Shown: positions 50,381 to 61,626 of the stretch, piece after piece
How positions within the stretch are numbered: position 1 is the stretch's first letter
How the letters are laid out: each line of letters starts with the position of its first letter
Assembly: GCA_964020085.1 (NCBI GenBank)
Contig: OZ026596.1
Location: 16,289,295-16,353,294 of the forward strand
DNA length: 64,000 nucleotides
DNA from: Micromussa lordhowensis
Taxonomy: Eukaryota > Cnidaria > Anthozoa > Scleractinia > Lobophylliidae
Direction of reading: 5' to 3'
Program-made: the position numbers and the translations under genes
The notes under the pieces: model-generated
Databases searched by the model: none
What the model saw: the letters and a program-made list of their open reading frames with translations, nothing else
What the model was told of the DNA's origin: nothing

Positions 50381-53300
50381 GCCGCCCAAAAGACGATTAG
50401 TAGAAGGTTGCCGAAAAGACGATTAGTAGAAGGGAGGCGAAAAGGCGATTAGTAGAAGGGAGCCAAAAACACGATTAGGAGAAGGGAGCCGCCGAAAAGA
50501 CGATTAGTAGAAGGGAGCCGCCGAAAAGACGATTAGTAAAAGGGGGCCGCCGAAAAGACGATTAGTAGAAGGGAGCCGCCGAAAAGACAATTAGTAGAAG
50601 GGAGCCGCCAAAAAGACGATAAGTAGAAGGGAGCCGCCGAAAAGACGATTAGTAGACAGGAGCCGAAAAATCGATTAGTACAAGGGAGCCGAAAAGACCA
50701 TTAGTAGAAGGGAGCCGAAAAGACGATTAGTAGAAGGGAGCCGCCGAAAAGACGATTAGTAGAAGCCAGCCAACGAAAAGACGATTAGTAGAAGGGAGCC
50801 GCCGGAAAGACGATTAGTAGAAGGGAGCCGCCAGAAAGACGATTAGTAGAAGGGAGCCGCCGAAAAGACGATTAGTAGACGGGAGCCGAAAAGTCGATTA
50901 GTACAAGGGAGCCGAAAAGACCATTAGTAGAAGGGAGCCGAAAAGACGATTAGTAGAAGGGAGCCGCCGAAAAGACGATTAGTAGAAGCGAGCGAACGAA
51001 AAGACGATTAGTAGAAGGGAGCCGCCGAAAAGACGATTAGTAGAAGGAAGCCGCCGAAAAGACGATTAGTAGAAGGGAGCCGCCGAAAAGACGATTAGTA
51101 GAAGGGAGCCGCGGAAAAGTCGATTAGTAGAAGGGAGCCGAAAAGTCGATTAGTACAAGGGAGCCGAAAAGTCGATGAGTGGAAGGGACCAGAAAAGTCT
51201 ATCAGTAGAAGTAAGCCGAAAAGTCGATTAGTAGAAGGGAGCTGCAAAGACGATTAGTAGAAGGTAGCCGAAAACACAATTAGTAGAAGGAAGCCGAAAA
51301 GACGATTAGTAGAAGTTAGCCCAAAAGACGATTAGTAGAAGGGAGCCGAGAAACCGATTAGTAGAACGGAGCCGCCGAAGAGACGATTAGTAGAAGGGAG
51401 TCGCCGAAAAGACGATTAGTAGAAGGGAGCCGAAAAAACGATAAGTAGAAGGAAGGCGAAAAGGGGATTAGTAGAAGGGAGCCGCCGAAAAGACGATAAG
51501 TAGAAGGGAGCCGCCGAAAAGACAATTAGTAGAAGGGAGCCGAAAAGACGATTAGTAAAAGGGAGCCGAAAACACGATTAGTGGAAGGGAGCCGAAAAGA
51601 CGATTAGTAGAAGGGAGGCGAAAAGGGGATTAGTAGAAGGAAGCCGGAAAGACGATTAGTAGAAGGGAGCCGCCGAAAAGACGATTAGTAGAAGGGAGCC
51701 GCCGAAAAGACGATTAGTAGAAGGGAGCCAACGAAAAGACGATTAGTAGAAGGGAGCCGCCAAACAGACGATTAGTAGAAGGGAGCCGCCGAAAAGACGA
51801 TTAGTAGAAGGGAGCCGCCGAAAAGACGATTAGTAGAAGGGAGCCGCGGAAAAGTCGATTAGTAGAAGGGAGCCGAAAAGTCGATTAGTACAAGGGAGCC
51901 GAAAAGTCGATGAGTGTAAGGGACCGGAAAAGTCCATTAGTAGAAGTGAGCCGAAAAGTCGATTAGTAGAAGTTAGCCAAAAAGTCGATAAGTAGAAGGG
52001 AACCGCCGAAAAGACGATTAGTAGAAGGTTGCCGAAAAGATGATTAGTAGAAGGGAGGCAAAAAGGCGATTAGTAGAAGGGAGCCGAAAACACGATTAGG
52101 AGCCGAAAAGACAATTAGTTGAAGGGAGCCACCGAAGAGACGATTAGTAAAAGGGGGCCGCCGAAAAGACGATTAGTAGAAGGAAGCTGCCAAAAAGACG
52201 ATTAGTAGAAGGGAGCCGAAAAGTCTATTAGTACAAGGGAGCCGAAAAGACGATTAGTAGAAGGGAGCCGAAAAGACGATTAGTAGAAGGGAGGCGAAAA
52301 GGGGATTAGTAAAAGGGAGCCGAAAAGACGATTAGTAGAAGGGAGCCGAAAAGACGATTAGTAGAAGGGAGGCGAAAAGGGGATTAGTAGAAGGAAGCCG
52401 AAAAGACGATTAGTAGAAGGGAGCCGCCAAAAAGACGATTAGTAGAAGGGAGCCGAAAAGACGATTAGTAGAAGGGAGGCGAAAAGGGGATTAGTAGAAG
52501 GAAGCCGAAAACACGATTAGGAGAAGGGCGCCGCCGAAAAGACGATTAGTAGAAGGGAGCCGCCGAAAAGACGATTAGTAAAAGGGGGCCGCTGAAAAGA
52601 CGATTAGTAGAAGGGAGCCGCCGAAAAGAGAATTAGTAGAAGGGAGCCGCCAAAAAGACGATTAGTAGAAGGGAGCCGCCGAAAAGACGATTAGTAGACG
52701 GGAGCCAAAAAGTCGATTAGTACAAGGGAGCCGAAAAGACCATTAGTAGAAGGGAGCCGAAAAGACGATTAGTAGAAGGGAGCCGCCGAAAAGACGATTA
52801 GTAAAAGCGAGCCAACGAAAAGAGGATTAGTAGAAGGGAGCCGCGGGAAAGACGATTAGTAGAAGGGAGCCGCCAAAAACACGATTAGTAGAAGGGAGCC
52901 GCCGAAAAGACGATAAGTAGACGGGAGCCGAAAAGTCGATTAGTACAAGGGAGCCGAAAAGACCATTAGTAGAAGGGAGCCGAAAAGACGATTAGTAGAA
53001 GGGAGCCGCCGAAAAGACGATTAGTAGAAGCGAGCCAACGAAAAGACGATTAGTAGAAGGGAGCCGCCGAAAAGACAATTAGTAGAAGGAAGCCGCCGAA
53101 AAGACGATTAGTAGAAGGAAGCCGCGGAAAAGTCGATTAGTAGAAGGGAGCCGAAAAGTCGATTAGTACAAGGGAGCCGAAAAGTCGATGAGTGGAAAGG
53201 ACCGGAAAAGTCCATTAGTAGAAGTGAGCCGAAAAGTCGATTAGTAGAAGTTAGCCAAAAAGTCGATTAGTAGATGTTCGCCGAAAAGTCGATTAGTAGA

Positions 53301-55110
53301 AGTTAGCCGAAAAGCCAATTAGTAGAAGTTAGCCGAAAAGTCCATTAGTAGAGGGGAGCCGAAAAGTCGATTAGTAGAAGTTAGCCAAAAAGTCGATTAG
53401 TAGAAGGGAGCCGCGGAAAAGTCGATTAGTAGAAGGGAGCCGAAAAGTCGATTAGTACAAGGGAGCCGAAAAGTCGATGAGTGGAAGGGACCGGAAAAGT
53501 CGATTAGTAGAAGTTAGCCAAAAAGTCGATTAGTAGATGTTCGCGGAAAAGTCGATTAGTAGAAGTTAGCCGAAAAGCCAATTAGTAGAAGTTAGCCGAA
53601 AAGTCCATTAGTAGAGGGGAGCCGAAAAGTCGATTAGTAGAAGTTAGCCAAAAAGTCGATTAGTAGAAGGGAGCCGCGGAAAAGTCGATTAGTAGAAGGG
53701 AGCCGAAAAGTCTATTAGTACAAGGGAGCCGAAAAGTCGATGAGTGGAAGGGACCGGAAAAGTCCATTAGTAGAAGTGAGCCGAAAAGTCGATTAGTAGA
53801 AGTTAGCCAAAAAGTCGATTAGTAGAAGGGAGCCGCCGAAAAGTCGATTAGTAGAAGGGAGCCGAAAAGTCGATTAGTACAAGGGAGCCGAAAAGTCGAT
53901 GAGTGGAAGGGACCGGAAAAGTCCATTAGTAGAAGTTAGCTGAAAAGTCGATGAGTAGAAGGTTGCCGAAAAGACGATTAGTAGAAGGGAGGCGAAAAGG
54001 CGATTAGTAGAAGGGAGCCGAAAACACGATTAGGAGAAGGGAGCCGCCGAACACACGATTAGTAGAAGGGAGCCGCCGAAAAGACGATTAGTAAAAGGGA
54101 GCCGAAAAGACGATTAGTAGAAGGGAGCCGAAAAGACGATTAGTAAAAGGGGGCCGCCGAAAAGACTATTAGTAGAAGGGAGCCGCCGAAAAGACGATTA
54201 GTAGAAGGGAGCCAAAAAGACGATTAGTAAAAGGGAACCGAAAAGACGATTAGTAGAAGGGAGCCGAAAAGACGATTAGTAGAAGGAAGGCGAACAGGGG
54301 ATTAGTAGAAGGAAGCCGAAAAGACGATTAGTAGAAGGGAGCCGCCGAAAAGACGATTAGTAGAAGGGAGCCGCCGAAAAGACGATTAGTAGAAAGGACC
54401 CAACGAAAAGACGATTAGTAGAAGGGAGCCGCCGAAAAGACGATTAGGAGAAGGGAACCGCCGAAAAGACGATTAGTAGAAGGGAGCGGCCGAAAAGACG
54501 ATTAGTAGAAGGGAGGCGAAAAGGCGATTAGTAGAAGGGAGCCGAAAACACGATTAGGAGAAGGGAGCCCCCGAAAACACGATTAGTAGAAGGGAGCCGC
54601 CGAAAAGACGATTAGTAAAAGGGGGCCGCCGAAAAGACAATGAGTAGAAGGGAGCCGCCGAAAAGACGATTAGTAAAAGGGGGTCGGCGAAAAGACAATT
54701 AGTAGAAGGGAGCCGCCAAAAAGACGATTAGTAGAAGGGAGCAGCCGAAAAGACGATTAGTAGAAGGGAGCCGAAAAGTCGATTAGTACAAGGGAGCCGA
54801 AAAGACGATTAGTAGAAGGGAGCCGAAAAGACGATTAGTAGAAGGGAGGCGAAAAGGGGATTAGTAAAAGGGAGCCGAAAAGACGATTAGTAGAAGGGAG
54901 CTGAAAAGACGATTAGTAAAAGGAGGCCGCCGAAAAGACGATTAGTAGAACGGAGCCGCCGAAAAGACGATTAGTAGAAGGGAGCCGAGAAGACGATTAG
55001 TAAAAGGGAGCCGAAAAGACTATTAGTAGAAGGGAGCCGAAGAGACGATTAGTAGAAGGGAGCCGAAAAGGGGATTAGTAGAAGGAAGCCGAAAAGACGA
55101 TTAGTAGAAG
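50381..55110. repeat. 4.7-kb block resembling about 31,255-35,770
   Basis: The offset is 19,126 bp at 32,113/51,239 and about 19,340 bp near the end (TATTAGTAGAAGG at 35,681/55,021), so several small insertions and deletions separate the copies. It includes two extra GTAGATGTTCGC cassettes near 53,270 and 53,535. The match stops just before the expected GATTGCTAG unit, where the right-edge zone begins. Confidence 0.7.
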
Positions 55111-55114
55111 GGAG

Positions 55115-55680
55115 TCGAAAAGTTAATTAGTAGAAGGGAGCCGAAAAGTCGATTAGTAGAAGGAAGACGAAAAGTCGATTGGAAGAAGGGAGCCGAAAAG
55201 TCGATTAGTAGAAGTTAGCCAAAAAATCGATTAGTTGAAGGGAGCCGAAAAGATGATAAGTACAAGGGAGACGAAAAGACGATTAGTAGAAGGGAGCCAA
55301 AAAGACGATTAGTAGAAGGGAGCCGAAAAGATGATTAGTAGAAGGGAGCTGAAAAAACGATTAGTGGAAGGGCGGCGAGAAGACGATTAGTAGAAGAGCG
55401 GCAAAAAGACTATTAGAAGAAGGGCGGCGAAAAGTCGATTAGAAGAAGGGCGGCGAAAAGTCGATTAGAAGAAAGGCGGCGAAAAGACGATCAAAACAAG
55501 GGCGGCGAAAAGACGATTAGTATAAGGGCGGCGAAAAGTCGATTAGTAGAAAAGAGCCGAAAAGTCGATTAGTAGAAGGGAGCCGAAAAGTCGATTAGTA
55601 GAAGGGAGCCGAAAAGTCGATTAGTAGAAGGGAGCCCAGAAGTCGATTAGTAGAAGGAAGCCGGAAAGTCTATTAGTAGA
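55115..55680. repeat. Right-edge 0.57-kb block, copy 1
   Basis: This block recurs at about 60,806-61,371 with an offset of 5,691 bp, measured at GGAAGAAGGG (55,181/60,872) and at the GTATAAGGGCGG unit (55,511/61,202). It includes the unusual GATCAAAACAAGG unit and the GAGCCCAGAAG unit. Confidence 0.8.
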
Positions 55681-58600
55681 AGGGAGCCGAAAAGTCGATT
55701 AGTAGAAGGGACCCGAAAAGTCAATTAGTAGAAGAGAGTCGAAAAGTTAATTAGTAAAAGGGAGCCGAAAAGTCGATTAGTAGAAGTTACCCAAAAAGTC
55801 GATTAGTAGAAGGGAGCCGAAGAGTCGATTAGTAGAAGTTAGCCGAAAAGTCGATTAGTAGAAGTTAGCCGAAAAGTCAATAAGTAGAAGTTAGCCGAAA
55901 AGTCGATTAGTTGAAGGGAGTTGAAAAGACGATAAGTAGAAGGGAGTCGAAAAGACGATTAGTAGAAGGGAGCCTAAAAGAGGATTAGTAGAAGGTTGCC
56001 GAAAAGACGATTAGTAGAAAATAGCCGAAAAGTCGATTAGTAGAAGGGAGCCGAAAAGTCGATTAGTAGAAGAGAGCCGAAAAGTCGATTAGTAGAAGGG
56101 AGCCGAAAAGTCGATTAGTAGAAGTTAGCAGAAAAGTCGATTAGTAAAAGGGAGCCGTAAAGTCGATTACTAGAAGGGAGCCGAGAAGTCGATTAGTAGA
56201 AGTTACCCAAAAAGTCAATTAGTAGAAGGGAGCCGAAAAGTCAATTTGTAGAAGGGAGCCGAAAAGTCGATTAGTAGAAAATAGCCGAAAAGTCGATTAG
56301 TAGAAGGGAGCCTAAAAGTCGATTAGTAGAAGGGAGCCGAAAAGTCGATTAGTAGAAGGGAGCCGAAAAGTCGATTAGTAGAAGGGAGCCGAAAAGTCGA
56401 TTAGTAGAAATTAGCAGGAAAGTCGATTAGTAAAAGGGAGCCGAAAAGTCGATTAGTAGAAGGGAGCCGAGAAGTCGATTATTAGAAGTTACCCAAAAAG
56501 TCAATTAGTAGAAGGGAGCCGAAAAGTCAATTTGTAGAAGGGAGCCGAAAAGTCGATTAGTAGAAGGAAGCCGAAAAGTCGATTAGTAGAAGAGAGCCGA
56601 AAAGTCGATTAGTAGAAGGGAGTCGAAAAGTTAATTAGTAGAAGGGAGCCGAAAAGTCGATTAGTAGAAGGGAGACGAAAAGTCGATTGGAAGAACGGAG
56701 CCGAAAAGTCGATTAGTAGAAGTTAGCCAAAAAATCGATTAGTTGAAGGGAGCCGAAAAGACGATAAGTACAAGGGAGACGAAAAGACGATTAGTAGAAG
56801 GGAGCCAAAAAGACGATTAGTAGAAGGTAGCTGAAAAAATGATTAGTAAAAGGGAGCCGAGAAGTCGATTAGTAGAAGGGAGCTGAAAAGTCGATTAGTA
56901 GAAGTTACCCAAAAGGTCGATTAGTAGAAGGGAGCCGAAAAGTCGATTAGTAGAAGGGACGCGAAAAGTCAATTAGTAGAAGAGAGATGAAAAGTTAATT
57001 AGTAAAAGGGAGCCGAAAAGTCGATTAGTAGAAGTTACCCAAAAAGTCGATTAGTAGAAGGGAGCCGAAAAGTCGATTAGTAGAAGTTAGCCGAAAAGTC
57101 GATTAGTAGAAGTTAGCGGAAAAGTCAATTAGTAGAAGTTAGCCGAAAAGTCAATTAGTTGAAGGGAGTTGAAAAGACGATAAGTAGAAGGGAGCCGAAA
57201 AGACGATTAGTAGAAGGGAGCCGAAAAGACGATTAATAGAAGGGAGCCAAAAAGACGATTAGTAGAAGAGAGCCGAAAAGGTGATTAGTAGAAGAGAGCC
57301 GAAAAGAAGATTAGTAGAAGGCAGCCGAAAGGACGATTAGTAGAAGGGAGCCGAAAAGACGATTAGTACAAGGGAGCCAAAAAGACGATTACTAGAAAGG
57401 AACCAAAATGTCGATTAGTAGAAGGGAGCCGAACAGTCGATTAGTAGAAGGAAGACGAAAAGTCGATTAGTAGAAAGGAGCCGAAAAGTCGATTAGTAGA
57501 AGATAGCCGAAAACTCGATTAGTAAAAGGGAGCGGGAAAGTCGATTAGTTGAAGGGAGCCGAAAAGTCGATTAGTAGAAGTTACCCAAAAAGTCGATTAG
57601 TAGAATGGAGCCGAAAAGTCGATTAGTAGAAGGGAGCCGAAAAGTCGATTAGTAGAAGGGAGCCGAAAAGTCGATTAGTAGAAGTTACCCAAAAAGTCGA
57701 TTAGTAGAAGGGAGCCGAAAAGTCGATTAGTAGAAGGGAGCCAAAAAGTCGATTAGTAGAGGGAAGCCGAAAAGTCGATTAGTAGAAGAGAGCTGAAAAG
57801 TCGATTAGTAGAAGGGAGCCGAAAAGTTAATTAGAAGAAGGGAGCCGAAAAGTCGATTAGTAGAAGGGAGCCGAAAAGTCGATTAGTAGAAGGGAGCCGA
57901 AAAGTCGATTAGTAGAAGGGAGCCGAAAAGTCGATTAGTAGAAGTTAGCCGAAAAGTCGATTAGTAAAAGGGAGCCTAAAAGTCGATTAGTAGAAGTTAG
58001 CCGAAAAGTCGATTAGTAGAAGGGAGCCGAAAAGTCAATTAGTAGAAGTTAGCAGAAAAGTCGATTAGTAAAAGGGAGCCGAAAAGTCGATTAGTAGAAG
58101 GGAGCCGAAAAGTCGATTAGTAGAAGGGAGCCGAAAAGTTGATTAGTAGATGGGAGCCGAAAAGTCGATTAGTAATATTTAGCCAAAAAATCGATTAGTA
58201 GAAGGGAGCCGAAAAGAAAATTAGTAGAAGGGAGCCGAAAAGACGATTAGTAGAAGGGAGCCGCAAAGCCGATTACTAGAAGGGAGCCGAAAAGACGATT
58301 AGTAGAAGGGAGCCGAAAAGACGATTAGTAGAAGGGAGCCGAAAAGACGATTAGTAGAAGGGAGCCGAAAAGACGATTAGTAGAAGGGAGCCGAAAAGAC
58401 GATTAGTAGAAAAGAGCCGAAAAGTCGATTAGTAGAAGGGAGCCGAAAAGTCGATTAGTAGAAGGGAGCCGAAAAGTCGATTAGTACAAGGGAGCCGAAA
58501 AGTCGATTAGTAGAAGGGAGCCGAAAAGTCGTTTAGTAGAAGGGAGCCAAAAAGTTGATTAGTAGAAGGGAGCCGAAAGGACGATTAGTAGATTAGTAGA

Positions 58601-60805
58601 AGTTAGCCGAAAAGTCAATTAGTAGAAGTTAGCCGAAAAGTCAATTAGTTAAAGGGAGCCGAAAATACGATTAGTAGAAGGGAGCCGAAAAGACGATTAG
58701 TAGAAGGGAGCCGAAAAGTCGATTAGTAGAAGTTACCCAAAAAGTCGATTAGTAGAAGGGAGCCGAAAAGTCGATTAGTAGAAGGGAGCCGAAAAGTCGA
58801 TTAGTAGAAGTTAGCCGAAAAGTCGATTAGTAAAAGGGAGCCGAAAAAACGATTAGTAGAAGGGAGCCGAAAAGTCGGTTAGTAAAAGGGAGCCAAAAAG
58901 TTGATTAGTAGAAGGGAGCCGAAAGGACGATTAGTAGATTAGTAGAAGTTAGCCGAAAAGTCAATTAGTTCAAGGGAGCCGAAAAGACGATTAGTAGAAG
59001 GGAGCCGAAAAGACGATTAGTAGAAGGGAGCCGAATAGACGATTAGTTGAAGGGCGGCGAAGAGACGATTAGTAGATGGGCGGCGAAGAGACGATTAGAA
59101 GAGGGGCGGCGAAAAGTCGATTAGTAGAAGGGAGCCGAAAAGTCGATTAGTAGAAGGGAGCCGAAAAGTCGATTAGTAGAAGTTAGCCGAAAAGTCGATT
59201 AGTAAAAGGGAGCCGAAAAGTCGATTAGTAGACGGGAGCCTAAAAGTCGATTAGTACAAGGGAGCCGAAAAGTCGATTAGTACAAGGGGGCCGAAAAGTC
59301 GATTAGAAGAAGGGAGCCGAAAAGTCGTTTAGTAGAAGGGAGCCAAAAAGTTGATTAGTAGAAGAGAGCCGAAAAGTCGATTAGTAGAAGGGAGCCGAAA
59401 AGTTAATTAGCAGAAGGGAGCCGAAAAGTCGATTAGTAGAAGGGAGACGAAAAGTCGATTAGTAGAAGTTAGCCAAAAAATCGATTAGTTGAAGGGAGCC
59501 GAAAAGACGATAAGTAGAAGGGAGACGAAAAGACGATTAGTAGAAGGGAGAAAAAAAGACGACTAGTAGAGGGTAGCTGAAAAGATGATTAGGAGAAGGG
59601 AGCCGAAAAGACGATTAGTAGAAGGGAGCCGAAAAGATGATTAGTAGAAGGGAGCTGAAAAAACGATTAGTGGAAGGGCGGCGAAAAGACGATTAGTAGA
59701 AGAGCGGCGAAAAGACTATTAGAAGAAGGGCGGCGAAAAGTCGATTAGAAGAAGGGCGGCGAAAAGAAGATCAAAAAAAGGGCCGCGAAAAGACGATTAG
59801 TAGAAGGGCGGCGAAAAGTCGATTAGTAGAAGGGAGCCAAAAGTTGATTAGTAGAAGGGAGCCGAAAAGTCGATTAGTAGAAGGGAGCCGAAAAGTCGAT
59901 TAGTAGAAGTTAGCAGAAAAGTCGATTAGTAAAAGGGAGCCGAAAAGTCGATTAGTCGAAGGGAGCCGAGAAGTCGATTAGTAGAAGTTACCCAAAAAGT
60001 CAATTAGTAGAAGGGAGCCGAAAAGTCAATTTTTAGTAGGGAGCCGAAAAGTCGATTAGTAGAAGGAAGCCGAAAAGTCGATTAGTAGAAGAGAGCCGAA
60101 AAGTCGATTAGTAGAAGGGAGTCGAAAAGTTAATTAGTAGAAGGGAGCCGAAAAGTCGATTAGTAGAAGGGAGACGAAAAGTTGATTAGTAGAAGGGAGC
60201 CGAAAAGTCGATTAGTAGAAGGGAGCCAAAAAGTTGATTAGTAGAAGGGAGCCGAAAGGACGATTAGTAGATTAGTAGAAGTTAGCCGAAAAGTCAATTA
60301 GTAGAAGTTAGCCGAAAAGTCAATTAGTTAAAGGGAGCCGAAAAGACGATTAGTAGAAGGGAGCCGAAAAGACGATTAGTAGAAGGGAGCCGAATAGACG
60401 ATTAGTTGAAGGGCGGCGAAAAGACGATTAGTAGACGGGCGGCGAAAAGACGATTAGAAGAAGGGCGGCGAAAAGTCGATTAGAAGAAGGGCGGCGAAAA
60501 GTCGATTAGAAGAAGGGCGGCGAAAAGTCGATTAGTAGAAGGGAGCCGAAAAGTCGATTAGTAGAAGGGAGCCGAAAAGTCGATTAGTAGAAGTTAGCAT
60601 AAATGTCGATTAGTAAAAGGGAGCCGAAAAGTCGATTAGTAGAAGGAAGCCGAGAAGTCAATTAGTAGAAGTTACCCAAAAAGTCAATTAGTAGAAGGGC
60701 GCCGAAAAGTCAATTTGTAGAAGGGAGCCGAAAAGTCGATTAGTAGAAGGAAGCCGAAAAGTCGATTAGTAGAAGAGAGCCGAAAAGTCGATTAGTAGAA
60801 GGGAG

Positions 60806-61371
60806 TCGAAAAGTTAATTAGTAGAAGGGAGCCGAAAAGTCGATTAGTAGAAGGGAGACGAAAAGTCGATTGGAAGAAGGGAGCCGAAAAGTCGATTAGT
60901 AGAAGTTAGCCAAAAAATCGATTAGTTGAAGGGAGCCGAAAAGATGATAAGTACAAGGGAGACGAAAAGACGATTAGTAGAAGGGAGCCAAAAAGACGAT
61001 TAGTAGAAGGGAGCCGAAAAGATGATTAGTAGAAGGGAGCTGAAAAAACGATTAGTGGAAGAGCGGCGAAAAGACGATTAGTAGAAGAGCGGCAAAAAGA
61101 CTATTAGAAGAAGGGCGGCGAAAAGTCGATTAGAAGAAGGGCGGCGAAAAGTCGATTAGAAGAAAGGCGGCGAAAAGACGATCAAAACAAGGGCGGCGAA
61201 AAGACGATTAGTATAAGGGCGGCGAAAAGTCGATTAGTAGAAAAGAGCCGAAAAGTCGATTAGTAGAAGGGAGCCGAAAAGTCGATTAGTAGAAGGGAGC
61301 CGAAAAGTCGATTAGTAGAAGGGAGCCCAGAAGTCGATTAGTAGAAGGAAGCCGAAAAGTCGATTAGTAGA
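60806..61371. repeat. Right-edge 0.57-kb block, copy 2, at the array end
   Basis: Copy of 55,115-55,680 at an offset of 5,691 bp, ending within a few bases of the array/unique junction. Confidence 0.8.
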
Positions 61372-61380
61372 AGGGAGCCG

Positions 61381-61626
61381 AGTAGTGTAGTAATTGGGGC
61401 AGCTACCGCAATTTCTGAATTTTACGCATCTCAGCGTAGTTAGTGTAAAAATCTGAGTCTAAAATATATGATATAATACACTAAAACAGCGTAGTTATGC
61501 GTAGGTAGTGTAAGTAGCGTAGATATCGTAAAAATTAGACATACTATTTTACGCACAAAAATGCCTAAAATGCGTAGGATAGTGTAGGATATAGTAAAAT
61601 TTAGATTGTTCTCACGATGCTGATTT
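61381..61626. promoter_or_regulatory. AT-rich segment with clustered GYGTAR motifs
   Basis: This 246-bp segment lies between the array and the first gene's stop codon. GCGTAG or GTGTAG/A occurs at 61,385, 61,434, 61,443, 61,489, 61,499, 61,508, 61,517, 61,572 and 61,582. Two opposite-strand copies (TTTTACGCA) lie at 61,420 and 61,547. A perfect 7-bp inverted repeat, CGTAAAA (61,527-61,533) and TTTTACG (61,547-61,553), sits inside the cluster. It could be an iteron-like protein-binding cluster, a decayed tandem repeat or the 3' untranslated region of the neighbouring gene. A 68-aa minus-strand open frame here overlaps that gene's stop region and looks spurious. Confidence 0.45.

Larger units (their letters stand above)
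4850..55110. repeat. Core zone of array, 29-bp-rich, higher-order repeats
   Basis: The core is marked by GAGCCGCCGAAAAGACGATTAG units (29 bp) mixed with 26-bp GACGATT units. Clusters of GTCGATT, GTACAAG and GATGAGTGG units recur in a fixed order. One marker, GAGCTGCAAAG followed by GTAGCCGAAAACACAATT, recurs at 4,853, 6,841, 11,082, 12,822, 14,940, 17,058, 18,643, 23,949, 28,135, 30,528, 32,113, 38,081, 39,879, 47,701, 49,609 and 51,239. Its irregular but repeated spacings (2,118 twice, 1,585 twice, about 4.2 kb twice) show a higher-order structure made by block duplication rather than by single-monomer turnover. Confidence 0.85.
1..61380. repeat. 61.4-kb satellite array of 26/29-bp monomers
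   Basis: The monomer begins AAAAGTCGATTAG and ends TAGAAGGGAGCCG, 26 bp in all. A 29-bp form carries GCCGCCG in place of GCCG before the A-run. Units follow head to tail without spacers from the first base to about 61,380. Common variants are GACGATT for GTCGATT, GAAGTTAGCC for GAAGGGAGCC, GTACAAG for GTAGAAG, and GTAAAAG. The consensus has 10 A, 9 G, 4 T and 3 C, so the plus strand is strongly purine-rich. Both strands carry a stop in one frame per unit. Because 26 and 29 are both 2 modulo 3, every reading frame is closed about every three units, so the array is non-coding. No transposon, gene or CRISPR spacer interrupts it. The left end lies outside the window. No known satellite family was recognised. 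Confidence 0.98.
55110..61380. repeat. Right-edge zone of array, diverged 26-bp units
   Basis: The array returns to 26-bp GTCGATT units with GAAGTTACCC and GAAGTTAGCC variants, and the 29-bp GCCGCCG units disappear. GGGCGGCG-type units occur near 55,360-55,550, 59,050-59,110, 59,670-59,820, 60,410-60,530 and 61,060-61,230. The composition resembles the left-edge zone more than the adjacent core. Confidence 0.75.

Noticed and set aside
1..61380. CRISPR array
   Set aside because: The repeats are directly contiguous with no unique spacers, the unit is internally variable, and no cas-like genes are present.
1..61380. Telomeric repeat
   Set aside because: The unit is 26/29 bp with no TTAGGG-type short repeat, and unique genes follow it.
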